DNA of 11,999 bases, taken from positions 1-11,999 of the forward strand of contig LSSL01007538.1 in NCBI GenBank assembly GCA_001953115.1. Reading direction: 5' to 3'. The DNA is from Smittium mucronatum. Its lineage: Eukaryota; Kickxellomycota; Harpellomycetes; Harpellales; Legeriomycetaceae. The notes below the pieces were generated by a model. It searched no databases and was not told the DNA's origin. It worked only from the letters and a program-made list of their open reading frames with translations. Below are positions 1 to 7,739 of the stretch, one piece after another; within the stretch, counting starts at the first letter, position 1; every line of letters begins with the position of its first letter. The position numbers were made by a program, and so were the translations under genes.

Positions 1-847
1 TTTAAAATAAAAACACTTAATTTTTTTCTAAATTTCAGACTTAAATAATTGAAAGTTTATTATAACATCCGAGACTTGATTAGAGATCTTTAAAAGACTA
101 AAGAAGACTATCAGTGAAATCTCTGCCTTATTATAAATACCATTCGCATATATACTTTAAAAACAAAAGAAATTATCAAATAATTACTCTGTAGCTTTTG
201 AATTTACAGAAAAAAAAAATAAGAAACAGGAAAATAAAAATACTAAATGAATAAGCTTATATTTGTTAAATTATTTGCCTCGTTTTATTAAAATCGAAAA
301 AGCTTATACAAAGAAAGTAACTTCGTTTTTTTTAGAAAAATATCCATTTTCGCTTTGATTTTTAATTAAAGATTGAGCTATTAAGGGGCCAAATCTATTA
401 GCAAGGTTTTATTCATCTATAATTCGACAATTAAGAATACAATCAATTGATTAATGTCCAATAGAATTTGGTATCAAAATTAAGTGGGATCAAAATTAAC
501 GATAATTGATCAAATAATCGTAAGTATCAAATTTAGAAATAAAGGACAATACTTGAGTGAGGATCACATATACGCATAACATAGATAATAGCATGCATAG
601 AAAAATATAGTCTATTCTTGGAAATAATATTCAAAATTTAAATTTTGTTGTTAGACTTAAAGGAAATAGCATGTTAAGTGTAATCACTTATGGATAAAAT
701 CTATCCGAAAATTCAAAACAATAAATAGAATGACTAAAATGAATAGACAAAAGTTTCATATATATATTGTAAAGTGCAGCATTACGCTATCAATATAATT
801 TTTTCTTTCGCAAAGTTACTCTAATAGCATAAGGATTTTAATATTTT
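1..847. other. AT-rich non-coding stretch, no gene seen
   Basis: I see no gene, RNA or clear mobile element here. The sequence is AT-rich with frequent stops in all frames. Small structures only: a 12-bp palindrome aatcaattgatt near 441-452, an 11-bp direct repeat atcaaaattaa twice within about 16 bases (near 473 and 489), and an imperfect palindrome centred on ttgatcaa at 499-521. A stretch near 376-450 stays open for about 35 codons in one frame but matches nothing I recognise. Confidence 0.6.
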
Positions 848-1116
848 ATATATATGGGAGATTCTCTTATAGAGCGGTCACTTTATTATTAAATATTTAC
901 TACTTTCCTAATTTGTAAATAAGCACATCTTACAATTTTTAAAACTATTGGATATTGGAATTATAAAATAAATATTCTATTGGAATAATGTGGAAATTTT
1001 TCTAGATATAGCAAATATTTCATTTTTATTGGTTTAGAATTGAAATAAATTATATTCATCTAATGGTAAATTCAGTAAAAAAAAGTCTGACATTGAAAAG
1101 AATCTCCCATATATAT
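848..1116. mobile_element. MITE-like element, copy 1 (perfect 18-bp terminal inverted repeats)
   Basis: This 269-bp non-coding element begins atatatatgggagattct at 848-865, and 1099-1116 is its exact reverse complement. The similarity continues imperfectly inwards for another 15-20 bases (agagcggtcacttt against the reverse complement of the 3' side). A diverged copy of the whole unit lies at 5657-5928 in the same orientation, which shows it is a repeat family and not a chance palindrome. There is no coding capacity. Termini lying in TA/AT sequence fit a non-autonomous DNA transposon using TA targets (Tc1/mariner-like), but the target duplication cannot be separated from the AT-rich ends. It lies 72 bp upstream of the first readable codon of the DIRS-like fossil. 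Confidence 0.8.
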
Positions 1117-1188
1117 CTTAGATAGAATTTTAGATAATATTATGCCTTTAACTATGACAATGAAAAAAAATTCTTTAGTATAAATTCC

Positions 1189-1935
1189 ATGAATCAATAC
1201 CAATTAAAACGGTTGACTAAAATGCTCCAGAAACTCTTAAGGGATAAGGAATTCGGTACAGAACCATATTATCCATACTTCACAACAATAATTTCTATAA
1301 AATACCTCGCAGTGTACATAAAAATTAACGCAGCATCTCCTTCAAATTTAGAAGGTCTCCTTCATTCACTTTAATCGAAGAAGAGTGCAAGATTGAAAAT
1401 AATTCCTTCATTAAGAATATTTTAATTAATTTACATCACCGCTTCCAAATTATATTTCATTTAGCAAGGTGAAGAGTGCAAATACCATAATTTATGGTAT
1501 TTAGACCTCCCTTGCTCAAAGAAATAGACCAAAAAACCTTTATTTTCATTTTAGATTACAAGAAACCCCAATTATATATATTTCATTAGACACAGAAACC
1601 ATTTTTACAAGTACAATGAGAACTCTACTAACCAATTCTCTGTCACAGAGACCAAACTAAGTTTATAAATTCTCCATAAAGGCATGGATCTTCATGGTAA
1701 CCTAACACAGTTTATAGAATCAAAATCATAATCGATGATGGGTCAAGATGCGTTGGAACACGCATAATTAAGAAAAAATCTTCAAAAAGACAAATTTTAC
1801 AAACCTTTATCTAGCACCAGTGGAATGAGATTACTTAATATTTGTACTGCTCTAAAAACGTTATGGCGTTCAGCATGAAATCTGCAATCACTGATGATAA
1901 TTATAAATAATCATCCTTTCGCTAAACTGATTTCC
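1189..1935 (+). pseudogene. Gag-like remnant of the DIRS-like element
   Basis: An ATG at 1189 opens 61 codons to a stop at 1372. The same frame then continues with only occasional stops (for example TAG at 1462 and TAA near 1664) through to the RT start near 1960. A piece near 1740-1830 reads MMGQDALEHA, stop, then LRKNLQKDKF. This resembles the motif 'LLG-A--H---RR' seen near the C-terminus of DIRS gag-type proteins. Gag is poorly conserved, so the call leans on shared frame, low stop density and position directly 5' of RT. A 54-base foldback (1463-1516) sits inside it. The upstream limit is set by an in-frame TAA at 1135. It could instead be unrelated decayed sequence; moderate to low certainty. 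Confidence 0.45.
1463..1516. repeat. Foldback: two nested inverted repeats
   Basis: Inner arms of 11 bp (1480-1490 and 1492-1502, aaataccataa against ttatggtattt) are perfect around a single central base. Outer arms of 7 bp (agcaagg at 1463-1469, ccttgct at 1510-1516) are also perfect. An 11-base word gaagagtgcaa occurs in the left half (1471-1481) and again at 1380-1390. It lies inside the gag-like remnant; no function is known. Confidence 0.7.
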
Positions 1936-1949
1936 GTGTAATTTTCCGA

Positions 1950-2768
1950 AAGTGAAGGAGAAGGTGTCATTAAAATTTTGGAACATTACTCCTGTGGGAG
2001 AAAACTCACAATATACAAATCGGCATGGAACACATTTACTAATGGACGATATATTCACAAGATAATTTCACGAAGATTTGGAATCCTTTTCATTAATCCA
2101 GAATCTATGAATTATAATGCTTGATCGCAAAAAAAAAAAAGCTAAAAATTGGTTCCAATAAAGTTGACTGAAGAATGGTCTTTTTTTTTTGAAGCAAGTC
2201 ATAAGGAAGATAAATCCGTGTAATTCTGGATTCTAAAGATATTTTTTTAATAATAAAAAAATAGAGTCCTCAGATCCTTTATATAAATCCTCAATCCCAT
2301 TATACATATGTAAGAGCAGAACTTCAAAAAGAAAATTATGTCTTCAATATGACTTATGATCTATATAAAAGGCTAACAGCCGTACTTGGACCTCCAGAAC
2401 GCATTAATTCATATTCAGTTATACATAAATGTGTAAAACTTCCCATCTTTATTACAAGGGTAGCTTTATCCAGCTCTTTTTTTTTATTCTAGACGTTTGC
2501 TGAGTATTTTGGTACTAACAAAGATTTTTTCCCCTTTTTTTGCATGAGCTAGATTTAAATATATGCGGATCTCAGCATTCCTATACCATCTTATGATAAT
2601 AGAAAAGAAAAAGGAGTGTGATAAAATCACAAACCCGGTATAAAACAAGCCTTCAGAGTTATGATTTAAGTTCAACGAAAATTTTTTTCTATTTTTGTAT
2701 CTCAGTTAATCTTTAATCTTGTTATTTGTATAAAAAAAATGGAAATGTCACTCATACTTTCTACCGCC
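1950..2768 (+). pseudogene. Reverse transcriptase remnant of the DIRS-like element
   Basis: Reverse transcriptase copies element RNA into DNA. Diagnostic pieces appear in family order. CGRKLTIYKSAWNTFTNG (1993-2046) continuing to GILF matches the DIRS signature before RT (G-RL--F---W--T------I--G---F). IRVILDSKDI (2214-2243) matches the 'R-ILDLK-LN' block. NYVFNM (near 2335) fits the following F-ME block. DLQNALIHIQL (2389-2421) is motif A, keeping its Asp. FFPLFLHELDLNICG (about 2525-2570) precedes the place of the catalytic YxDD, which reads SQHS here, so the active site is lost. VIKSQTRYKTSLQS (about 2620-2661) and KMEMSLILSTA (2736-2768) cover the palm-to-thumb end. The frame moves 1 to 3 to 1 to 2 to 3, with several stops. 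Confidence 0.75.
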
Positions 2769-2771
2769 TAA

Positions 2772-3420
2772 TCAGAGATCTTAGAATTGAATCCAGTAAA
2801 AATTCAACACTGCCCAGAAGGTGTTGAGATATCTGGAGATTTTAATTTGAAAGACTCATTAGATTTTTACTTCCCTACTTATGGGCCGTCTTATGTTTTG
2901 TCTACTTATCGAGCTAAAGAAAAATCCTCTTTCTACCTTGAAATTATGTACGCCCACGTTTTTTCTGAAGAAAACGACCATACAGAACAATATATTCTTG
3001 ATAAAAAAAGCTTAAGTCATGTAAAAGGCTCTCATTATTTTCAAAGATTCCAGAATTTCAATTTTTTACATTATCCAATGACACAGAATGAGAGATAGTT
3101 TCAAGATAAAAAAGTACTAGGAATCATAGAATTTAACCATATCGAATATGAAAATAAAAGCCGAAAAAACTCTCAAAGTACTCCATCCTCTCATAATCAA
3201 GAGTGTGACAGGTCTTTCAGTGTTATTTTACTATTAAAAATCAACCATAACAGCGTATTTAAGGAATTTTATGGAAAAAAATTTCTCGAAACCTCTAAAA
3301 ATAGCAGAATTTTTTTCGGTTTACTGTATGAAAACGTATAATTTGGGTCAAAACGCGATGATATCAAATTATTCAGGGATAAATAATCTTCCTGGTTGCT
3401 CACCGGGGAATTTTATCTTC
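2772..3420 (+). pseudogene. RT thumb and RNase H remnant of the DIRS-like element
   Basis: RNase H removes the RNA strand during reverse transcription. One frame is open from 2772 to 3338 except for a single TAG at 3096, a very low stop density for such AT-rich DNA and the longest near-open reading in the window. FPTYGPSY (2871-2894) followed by EKSSFYLE (2919-2942) matches the conserved 'FP---YGPL-YR-LE--K---L' block after the DIRS RT. YAHVFSEENDH follows where family members have a 'SE' helix before RNase H. NHIEYENKS (3135-3161) fits the HIN-LELKA block that carries the RNase H Glu. CDRSF near 3205 occupies the DNxxA block. The frame then shifts to KIAEFFSVYCMKTYN (about 3298-3342), matching the 'IA--IW-WC--R' helix, and to SGINN, where the family has an 'IPG-N--AD' end. 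Confidence 0.7.
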
Positions 3421-3560
3421 CTATTATTGTAGAAAATATGCAAACAATGAAAACAAAAAAACAAGCCCGATAACGCCTATTTGGGAATCAACAATCTGGT
3501 TTCTAGAACTTAATTATCTTATATTTTCCATCGGTTAATTCTAAAAACCACGAAAATCAT
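3390..3560 (+). pseudogene. Dam-like methyltransferase remnant of the DIRS-like element
   Basis: DIRS and PAT elements carry a phage-related adenine-methyltransferase-like domain after RNase H. Its most conserved end reads here as TSPITPIWESTIWFLEL (3461-3511), fitting the family pattern 'P-W---WF--L'. It is preceded in the same frame by FYLPIIVENMQ at the position of the family's 'FPPF--I--VL-K' motif, whose paired prolines are now mostly gone. The N-terminal part of the domain (a DLFAS-type motif) is not found, and the spacing from RNase H is short, so a deletion is likely. The reading breaks down after two stops near 3536. Confidence 0.6.
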
Positions 3561-3639
3561 ACCTAATCCATAAAGTGGAAATTCTCTACTCTCTGAAAGA
3601 AAGCACTGCTGTTTGATATTTTTGAGGACCATGACATTT

Positions 3640-4586
3640 CCTCGAAGCTAATGGTATGGATAATTATATCTTGTATTTTATCCTTTCTAAAGAAGGGATT
3701 TTTATACGTCGTTCCGGGTAAAGCTCTATCAAGGAAAGTTTTTTAAATTGGCAAATCTCAAAGTAAAAAACTTCTAAAATTTCTGCCTCATTGATGATCA
3801 GCTATCTGACGGAAATATTAAAATTTCAAAAACTTAAATTGGGTTCTATAAAAGCATAAAAATTGGCTATATTGAAATTATTCTAAAATCCCACCGATCT
3901 ATAAAATAAACCAATGTTCTCTGAGTTTTTGAAAAAATTGAACGATATTTGATTATATTTTTAATTAGAAAGACTATAAATATCACTCCTGTTCTATATC
4001 TTCTCAAATAATGGACCTCTTCTGCAAATACAATAATTATTAAACTTACAGCAAATCCTATCTGAATTTTAGCAGTATCAGGATTTTTTGGATAAAGTTA
4101 TAATCGCAGTATCGATGAAGAAAGAAGGAAAATAGTAAGAGGGTGCTAGATTTTTTCTAGTAGATCCAAAAGAAAAACGAGATAGCTGTACGGTATAAAA
4201 TTCTGTTAGGAAATGCTACCATTCCCATGATATTTTATGCCCTGTATTAACTTACTCCATTTATAAGTAAAGGTTAACTTTAAGCCTATGATTGACCACT
4301 CATGCTAATAAGAAAGATTACTTTTAATGGATTTAAAACATTTATTAGTGATTATTTAAAAAAGCTATCAGCAAACAAATTAGCTCGAATTATCTTATAG
4401 ATATCTTATCTGATACACCGAGACCACTAAACAAATATACCGAAGATTAGAGCTATCGGCGCTACACCTGCCATCAATTTCGGTGTATCCATAGATAAAA
4501 TAGTTTCGCACAAATTCTGTTCAATTGATTCAATTTTTGATATCTATTATAGATTCACAGTAAATTCAAAGAATAGCTTGGCTTAG
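3640..4586 (+). pseudogene. Tyrosine recombinase (YR) remnant of the DIRS-like element
   Basis: The YR integrates the DNA copy in DIRS elements. The N-terminal SAM-like domain reads SYLTEILKFQKLKLGSIKA (3800-3856), a stop, KLAILKLF, then KPMFSEFLKKLNDI (3908-3949), all in frame 2. This fits 'YL--L---GL-Y-SI---RSAI' and the following linker. HDILCPVLTYSIYK (4226-4267) matches the highly characteristic 'LCPV--L--Y' block. The C-terminal half, RAIGATPAINFGVSIDKIV (4449-4505) and then DIYYRF (4539-4556), matches 'R-A-TS-A---G-SI--I' and the final catalytic Tyr region. That Arg and the Tyr appear kept; the usual His before the Arg and the usual Trp are replaced. The first catalytic Arg region near 3990 is not recognisable. 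The reading ends at TAG 4584. Confidence 0.75.
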
Positions 4587-5656
4587 TCAATATTAAACTT
4601 TGAGTAAGTTAATATTCCTTTTCCCAGAAAAAAAATATTTGAATTAACCAAAATCTTTAGAGAGAAGATTTATTGGTATTATATAAGCGGGGGATAAATA
4701 TTTAGCTCCACCCATCTGTTTCATTTATCTTTTCCGAAAGATAATAAGAATAAAAAAATCTTGTTATTTACTCATTAAACATAAAAAAATTATACGTTCA
4801 TTTTATTCAGTTATATTTATTGTTTTTTAATTTTTTGCTTATTTTTATATAATATTGTGGTAACACTTAACTTCTCTCTCCCTCGTATAGTACGACTGAA
4901 TCTTTGCTCTAGAGAGATCGATCAATTCTAACATAAAAATTTGATTTAATTTCTTTCTACAAAAATTGATCGGATTTTTTTGTTAAAAATGATTTTATTA
5001 GGGAAAATACCTCAATAAATTATTTTATGGGATTATTTCTTAAAAAAAACTTATTTTTCAGCAGTATTAAATTTATTGGACTAATAAAAATACCTCCCAA
5101 CTTAATTTTCTATTAGATATCATTTGAGAAAACTCGGATTGTTTTTTTATAATTTATAATTCGTTTTAGTTAATCTGAGTTATAAATTCACAAACTTTCC
5201 ATCATCCAAAACCTCATTTTTTTTATAATAAATTTATATTTATAAAAAAATTTTATTTTAAAAAAATTGAGGTTGATTTTTTAATAAAAGAGAGTATCGT
5301 CACATTAGATAATACTATTTGAATTATTATAAATCGAATAAAATTTGTAAATTATTACTACCTCTTATCAGAATTATATATTTTTATCATTATTATGGGG
5401 AAAAAATCTTATATAGATAAATCAATTATAAATTGTTTCATTTTTATTAAAAAAGATATTTTTATAAAATAAATAAGCTATTATTTGCTAAAATCGTTAA
5501 ATTTTGAGATCTAAATGGTGATTTATAGGCGTTTAAAAAATATTTAACCACTTCGAAATAAAAATAATTTTGTTAATAAATTTTATTGAAGCAAAAAAAG
5601 ACGTTTTATTCACTCCCTCCCCCCAACACACACGCATGCCTTCCATTATATAATTT
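4587..5656. other. AT-rich interval with three foldbacks, no gene seen
   Basis: I see no coding sequence. Three foldbacks stand out. The 9-bp arms at 4919-4927 and 4964-4972 (cgatcaatt and aattgatcg) are perfect. Arms at 5131-5140 and 5172-5181 (aactcggatt and aatctgagtt) match at 9 of 10. Arms near 5209-5224 and 5259-5274 (aacctcattttt and its near-complement aaaattgaggtt) are imperfect. Just before the second MITE is a C-rich patch with a short CA run (5611-5640, cactccctcccccc then aacacacac). The DIRS-like element's 3' terminal repeats should lie here or just beyond, but I cannot identify them. Confidence 0.5.
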
Positions 5657-5928
5657 ATATGGGAGATTATTTTTGAGAGCAGACACTTTCCTACTAAAAT
5701 TTTATTACTTTCCTAATTTGAAAATACGGAGTTTAGAAACAAGTACGAAATTATTGGTTGACCTGGAATATAAACTTAAAAGAAAGAAATCTTCTATTGG
5801 AAAAATTTTGAAAATTTATTAGATAAAGTATTTTTCCATTTATATTGGTTTGAAAATGATATAATTTTGTAGTATCCAATGATTTAAATAGTAAAAAAAA
5901 TTCTGGTCTTGAAAAAAATCTCCAATAT
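5657..5928. mobile_element. MITE-like element, copy 2
   Basis: This 272-bp diverged homologue of 848-1116 has the same orientation and nearly the same length. It begins atatgggagatt and ends aatctccaatat, so the terminal repeats are kept with one or two changes. The inner terminal parts are also inverted copies (gagagcagacactttcctacta against the reverse complement of tagtaaaaaaaattctggtctt). Shared internal words with copy 1 include ttactttcctaattt, ttctattgga and atattggttt. A reading frame across its left part is an accident of composition. Confidence 0.8.
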
Positions 5929-5967
5929 TTGACATTTAGATCGTAAAATTTACATAATTTCTGTTGG

Positions 5968-6290
5968 AGTAAAATGTTTTTTGTGACAAGGAATTTTATT
6001 GGAAGACAGATTTATTAAAAATATATACTAAAAGAATATCAAGGAAAGAAAAATGCGCATATGAAAAATTATTTTGATATCTACGATAATTTTCTCATAA
6101 GATTTGCAGGATGCGTACTTACGGGGATAAGGTAAAACCTGCGAGTCGAAAGAGCCCAACCCCCGTTATTTTTTGAATTAGGTTTATATCCGATTTTATA
6201 TAAAATTAAAAAATAAGCTCTTTAAAAACGAATTCTTTAAATTTTTTTGCACCACTCACAAAGTAATGTAAATTTATTTTTATAACTTGA
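5968..6290. repeat. Unclassified interspersed repeat, copy A (older, AT-decayed)
   Basis: It aligns with 6468-6805 in the same orientation. Anchors are ggaattttattg near 5990 (copy B near 6494), actaaaa and gaatatcaag (copy B actaaaaaaatatg), ggatgcgtacttacggg (6109-6125; copy B ggctgcgtacctacggg) and aataagctcttt near 6211 (copy B aattaagctcctt). Many differences are C to T or G to A relative to copy B, so this looks like the older copy. No coding potential or tRNA fold is evident. The limits are approximate. Confidence 0.65.
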
Positions 6291-6312
6291 TAAAAAGGAA
6301 AATAAAATAAAC

Positions 6313-6333
6313 ACATACATACATACATACATA
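6313..6333. repeat. (ACAT)5 microsatellite
   Basis: Five tandem acat units plus one base, uninterrupted, directly after the right end of repeat copy A. Confidence 0.95.
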
Positions 6334-6467
6334 AATTATCTCTTTCTTTAAATAATCCTTTCATATGAGAAAATTTTCGTAGATATAAATTTTAGCCTAT
6401 GAAATCTGAAAATTTTTAAGATTTAAATTTTATATAATAGTAGACGAGAATAGCTTGTCGCGGTTAC

Positions 6468-6805
6468 TAATGAGGTTTTTTTTTTTTTGTATCACGGAAT
6501 TTTATTGTAAGATAACGTCATTAAAAACTATACTAAAAAAATATGAAAAAAAGAAAAAGACGTATAGAAAAGACTATTATCCTAACTACAATAAGCTCCT
6601 CTGCCGGACTACCGGCTGCGTACCTACGGGAAAAGGGTTCAATCTACCAACCGAAAGACCCCCCCCTGGCATTGCTTCAAGTAGGCTGGATGACTGAGGT
6701 TACGTGCAGTCATGAATTAAGCTCCTTGTCAATGAAAAACAGTTCATTGAAGCTATTGAGCTCCTAGTCAGAGCCTACTTCTAACAGGATTAATAAAATT
6801 AGGCT
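6468..6805. repeat. Unclassified interspersed repeat, copy B (younger, GC-richer)
   Basis: Homologous to 5968-6290. Counting 6591-6850 gives about 120 G or C in 260 bases (46%), nearly twice the background. The left part keeps the AT-rich leader (ggaattttattg, actaaaaaaatatg) and the right part is the GC-rich body. Four perfect hairpins lie in this copy: 6603-6616 (gccgg, 4-base loop, ccggc), 6690-6713 (atgactg and cagtcat), 6729-6750 (tcaatgaa and ttcattga) and 6771-6806 (gagccta and taggctc). A fifth, shorter one (caaac and gtttg, 6812-6825) lies just beyond. The gggttcaatc at about 6634 resembles a Pol III B box but no convincing A box is seen. Two short overlapping frames (about 75-80 codons) cross it; neither has protein-like content. 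It could be a SINE-like unit or a piece of a larger transposon. Confidence 0.6.
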
Positions 6806-6970
6806 CCTACCCAAACATGGGTTTGATCGACATGGCTTTCCTACAAATAGCTGTTAGACTAATGAGGCTATCTTCTTAATCCAAAAATCTCAAATTAATT
6901 ATTAACTGTTATAAAATAACTGTAGAATTCTGTATGGCTTAAATAGATATAATTTATTAATTATAAATAT

Positions 6971-6980
6971 CCTATAAATA
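6971..6980 (+). promoter_or_regulatory. TATA-like box in the 5' LTR
   Basis: cctataaata is identical in both LTRs while the surroundings have diverged, and it lies about 120 bases inside the LTR, where the U3 promoter is expected. It is likely the TATA element of the ancestral retrotransposon promoter. No evidence of present activity. Confidence 0.45.
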
Positions 6981-7027
6981 GTAAGCTTTTTCCCTTTATT
7001 TTAATTAAGCCCCTTTTTTTGAAAAAT

Positions 7028-7051
7028 ATTTATTATTATTATTATTATTAA
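7028..7051. repeat. (TTA)n microsatellite in the LTR
   Basis: About seven att/tta units in a row near the 3' end of the 5' LTR. The corresponding part of the 3' LTR has no clean run, so the expansion probably followed insertion. Confidence 0.85.
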
Positions 7052-7268
7052 ACTTTAATAGGTTAAGCGAAAAAAATTCACAGCTACCAAGATGGGATAA
7101 ATTTTTAGATTAAGATTTAAAAATAATTTAAAAATCCCTATAAGAAAAGAGTTATATCCTTCGAAATTTGGTGGAAAAAAGATCAAATGAATCTTCTGTA
7201 GCTTCTACCGTCAGTTTTGCTTAATCAATAATATTCAATGGATTTTCTCCCAAATTTTCTGTAAGAAT

Positions 7269-7700
7269 GTTTAAAATTTAGATAATAGAAACCATTGTGA
7301 CCTTGATATGAAATTACATCAGGTGTTTACAGAAGAAGATTGGTTATTAGAGACGTGGTTTTCAAAAAATAAGATTGGGTTTTCATGTGAAGAACTTGAC
7401 AGTAGCCTAGTTAAATTGATCCAATGATGAAATTAAAGATGGGTCTTAGATAAGACTTATTAATTTTTAAATATTTATATAATCAAAATTTCTAAAGACA
7501 TATATACCGAGAAATGGTTGAAGGAAACTTAACTAGAGATCATTTACGGAGTATATATAGAAGCGTGTAAAATATTTTATAAATAAACAAAAGATTAAAA
7601 TATTCAGAAAATAATGTTAGAGTTTGTCGCTACTGCTAATATATTAAACTGAAGATTAAGTTTGATAAAACAGAAATAAATTCAGTACCTGAACCCAGAT
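7269..7700 (+). pseudogene. Gag remnant of the gypsy-like element
   Basis: Gag packages the element RNA. About fifty codons are open up to tandem stops at 7425; the readable part starts with an ATG at 7308 and contains FTEEDWLLETWFSKNKIGF. This resembles the N-terminal gag block of arthropod gypsy elements (L--F-----WF---E--F) followed by a K--I helix. Further on, after stops, VCRYC (7622-7636) and then KFDKTEINSVPEP resembles the C-terminal 'C-YH--FG--A--C--PC' cysteine/histidine box that precedes protease in this group, with several ligands lost. The distance between the two pieces (about 110 codons) is shorter than usual, suggesting a deletion. The gag call rests mostly on position and is weaker than the pol calls. 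Confidence 0.5.
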
Positions 7701-7739
7701 AAAGGGAAATCGAAAAGAAATATTTCTAGAGAGGATAGA

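Larger units (their letters stand above)
1189..4586 (+). mobile_element. Decayed DIRS-like (tyrosine-recombinase) retrotransposon, coding core
   Basis: The interval reads, with several frameshifts and stops, as gag-like sequence, reverse transcriptase, RNase H, a Dam-like methyltransferase remnant and a tyrosine recombinase, all on the + strand and in consistent order. The combination of retroelement RT/RNase H with a tyrosine recombinase instead of a DDE integrase is the hallmark of the DIRS order. The methyltransferase remnant favours a DIRS or PAT type over Ngaro, which is generally described as lacking it. Stops and frame changes fall throughout, often at A or T runs (for example 2131-2142, 2181-2190 and 2478-2486), so it is dead. 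I could not find its terminal repeats: neither inverted LTRs nor split direct repeats are visible, so the true ends are unknown. The assignment rests on motif order read by eye; a translated search would settle it. Confidence 0.75.
6852..7079 (+). repeat. 5' LTR of the gypsy-like element
   Basis: It pairs with about 11371-11602. Matching anchors are aatccaa (6879 and 11401), aattattaactg (6897-6908 and 11420-11431) and cctataaata (6971-6980 and 11494-11503). The distance between the last two anchors is exactly 74 bases in both copies. After the TATA-like word both continue with a similar run (tccctttatttt and tcctttatttat, then ttaa plus c-rich bases). The left edge is placed at tgttag, which gives the usual TG start. 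The right edge near ttcaca at about 7076-7081 is less certain. A (TTA)n run lies in its 3' part. Confidence 0.75.

Noticed and set aside
2484..2675. 63-codon open frame on the minus strand
   Set aside because: It lies antisense to the RT remnant and has no recognisable protein features.
5586..5822. 78-codon open frame crossing the C-rich patch into MITE copy 2
   Set aside because: It starts at a TTG, runs into a non-coding repeat and is not open in the homologous part of copy 1.
848..5928. The two 270-bp repeats as LTRs of one retrotransposon
   Set aside because: Each copy has long inverted repeats at its own ends and lacks TG...CA termini, and the 3' copy lies more than 1 kb past the coding end; a MITE pair is simpler.
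6591..6680. tRNA gene or tRNA-derived SINE head in the GC-rich island
   Set aside because: gggttcaatc resembles a B box, but no A box at the right distance and no cloverleaf could be drawn; kept only as an unclassified repeat.
6455..6767. Two overlapping frames of about 75-80 codons over repeat copy B
   Set aside because: They exist because the island is GC-richer and so poorer in stops. Neither reads as a protein, and copy A does not keep them.
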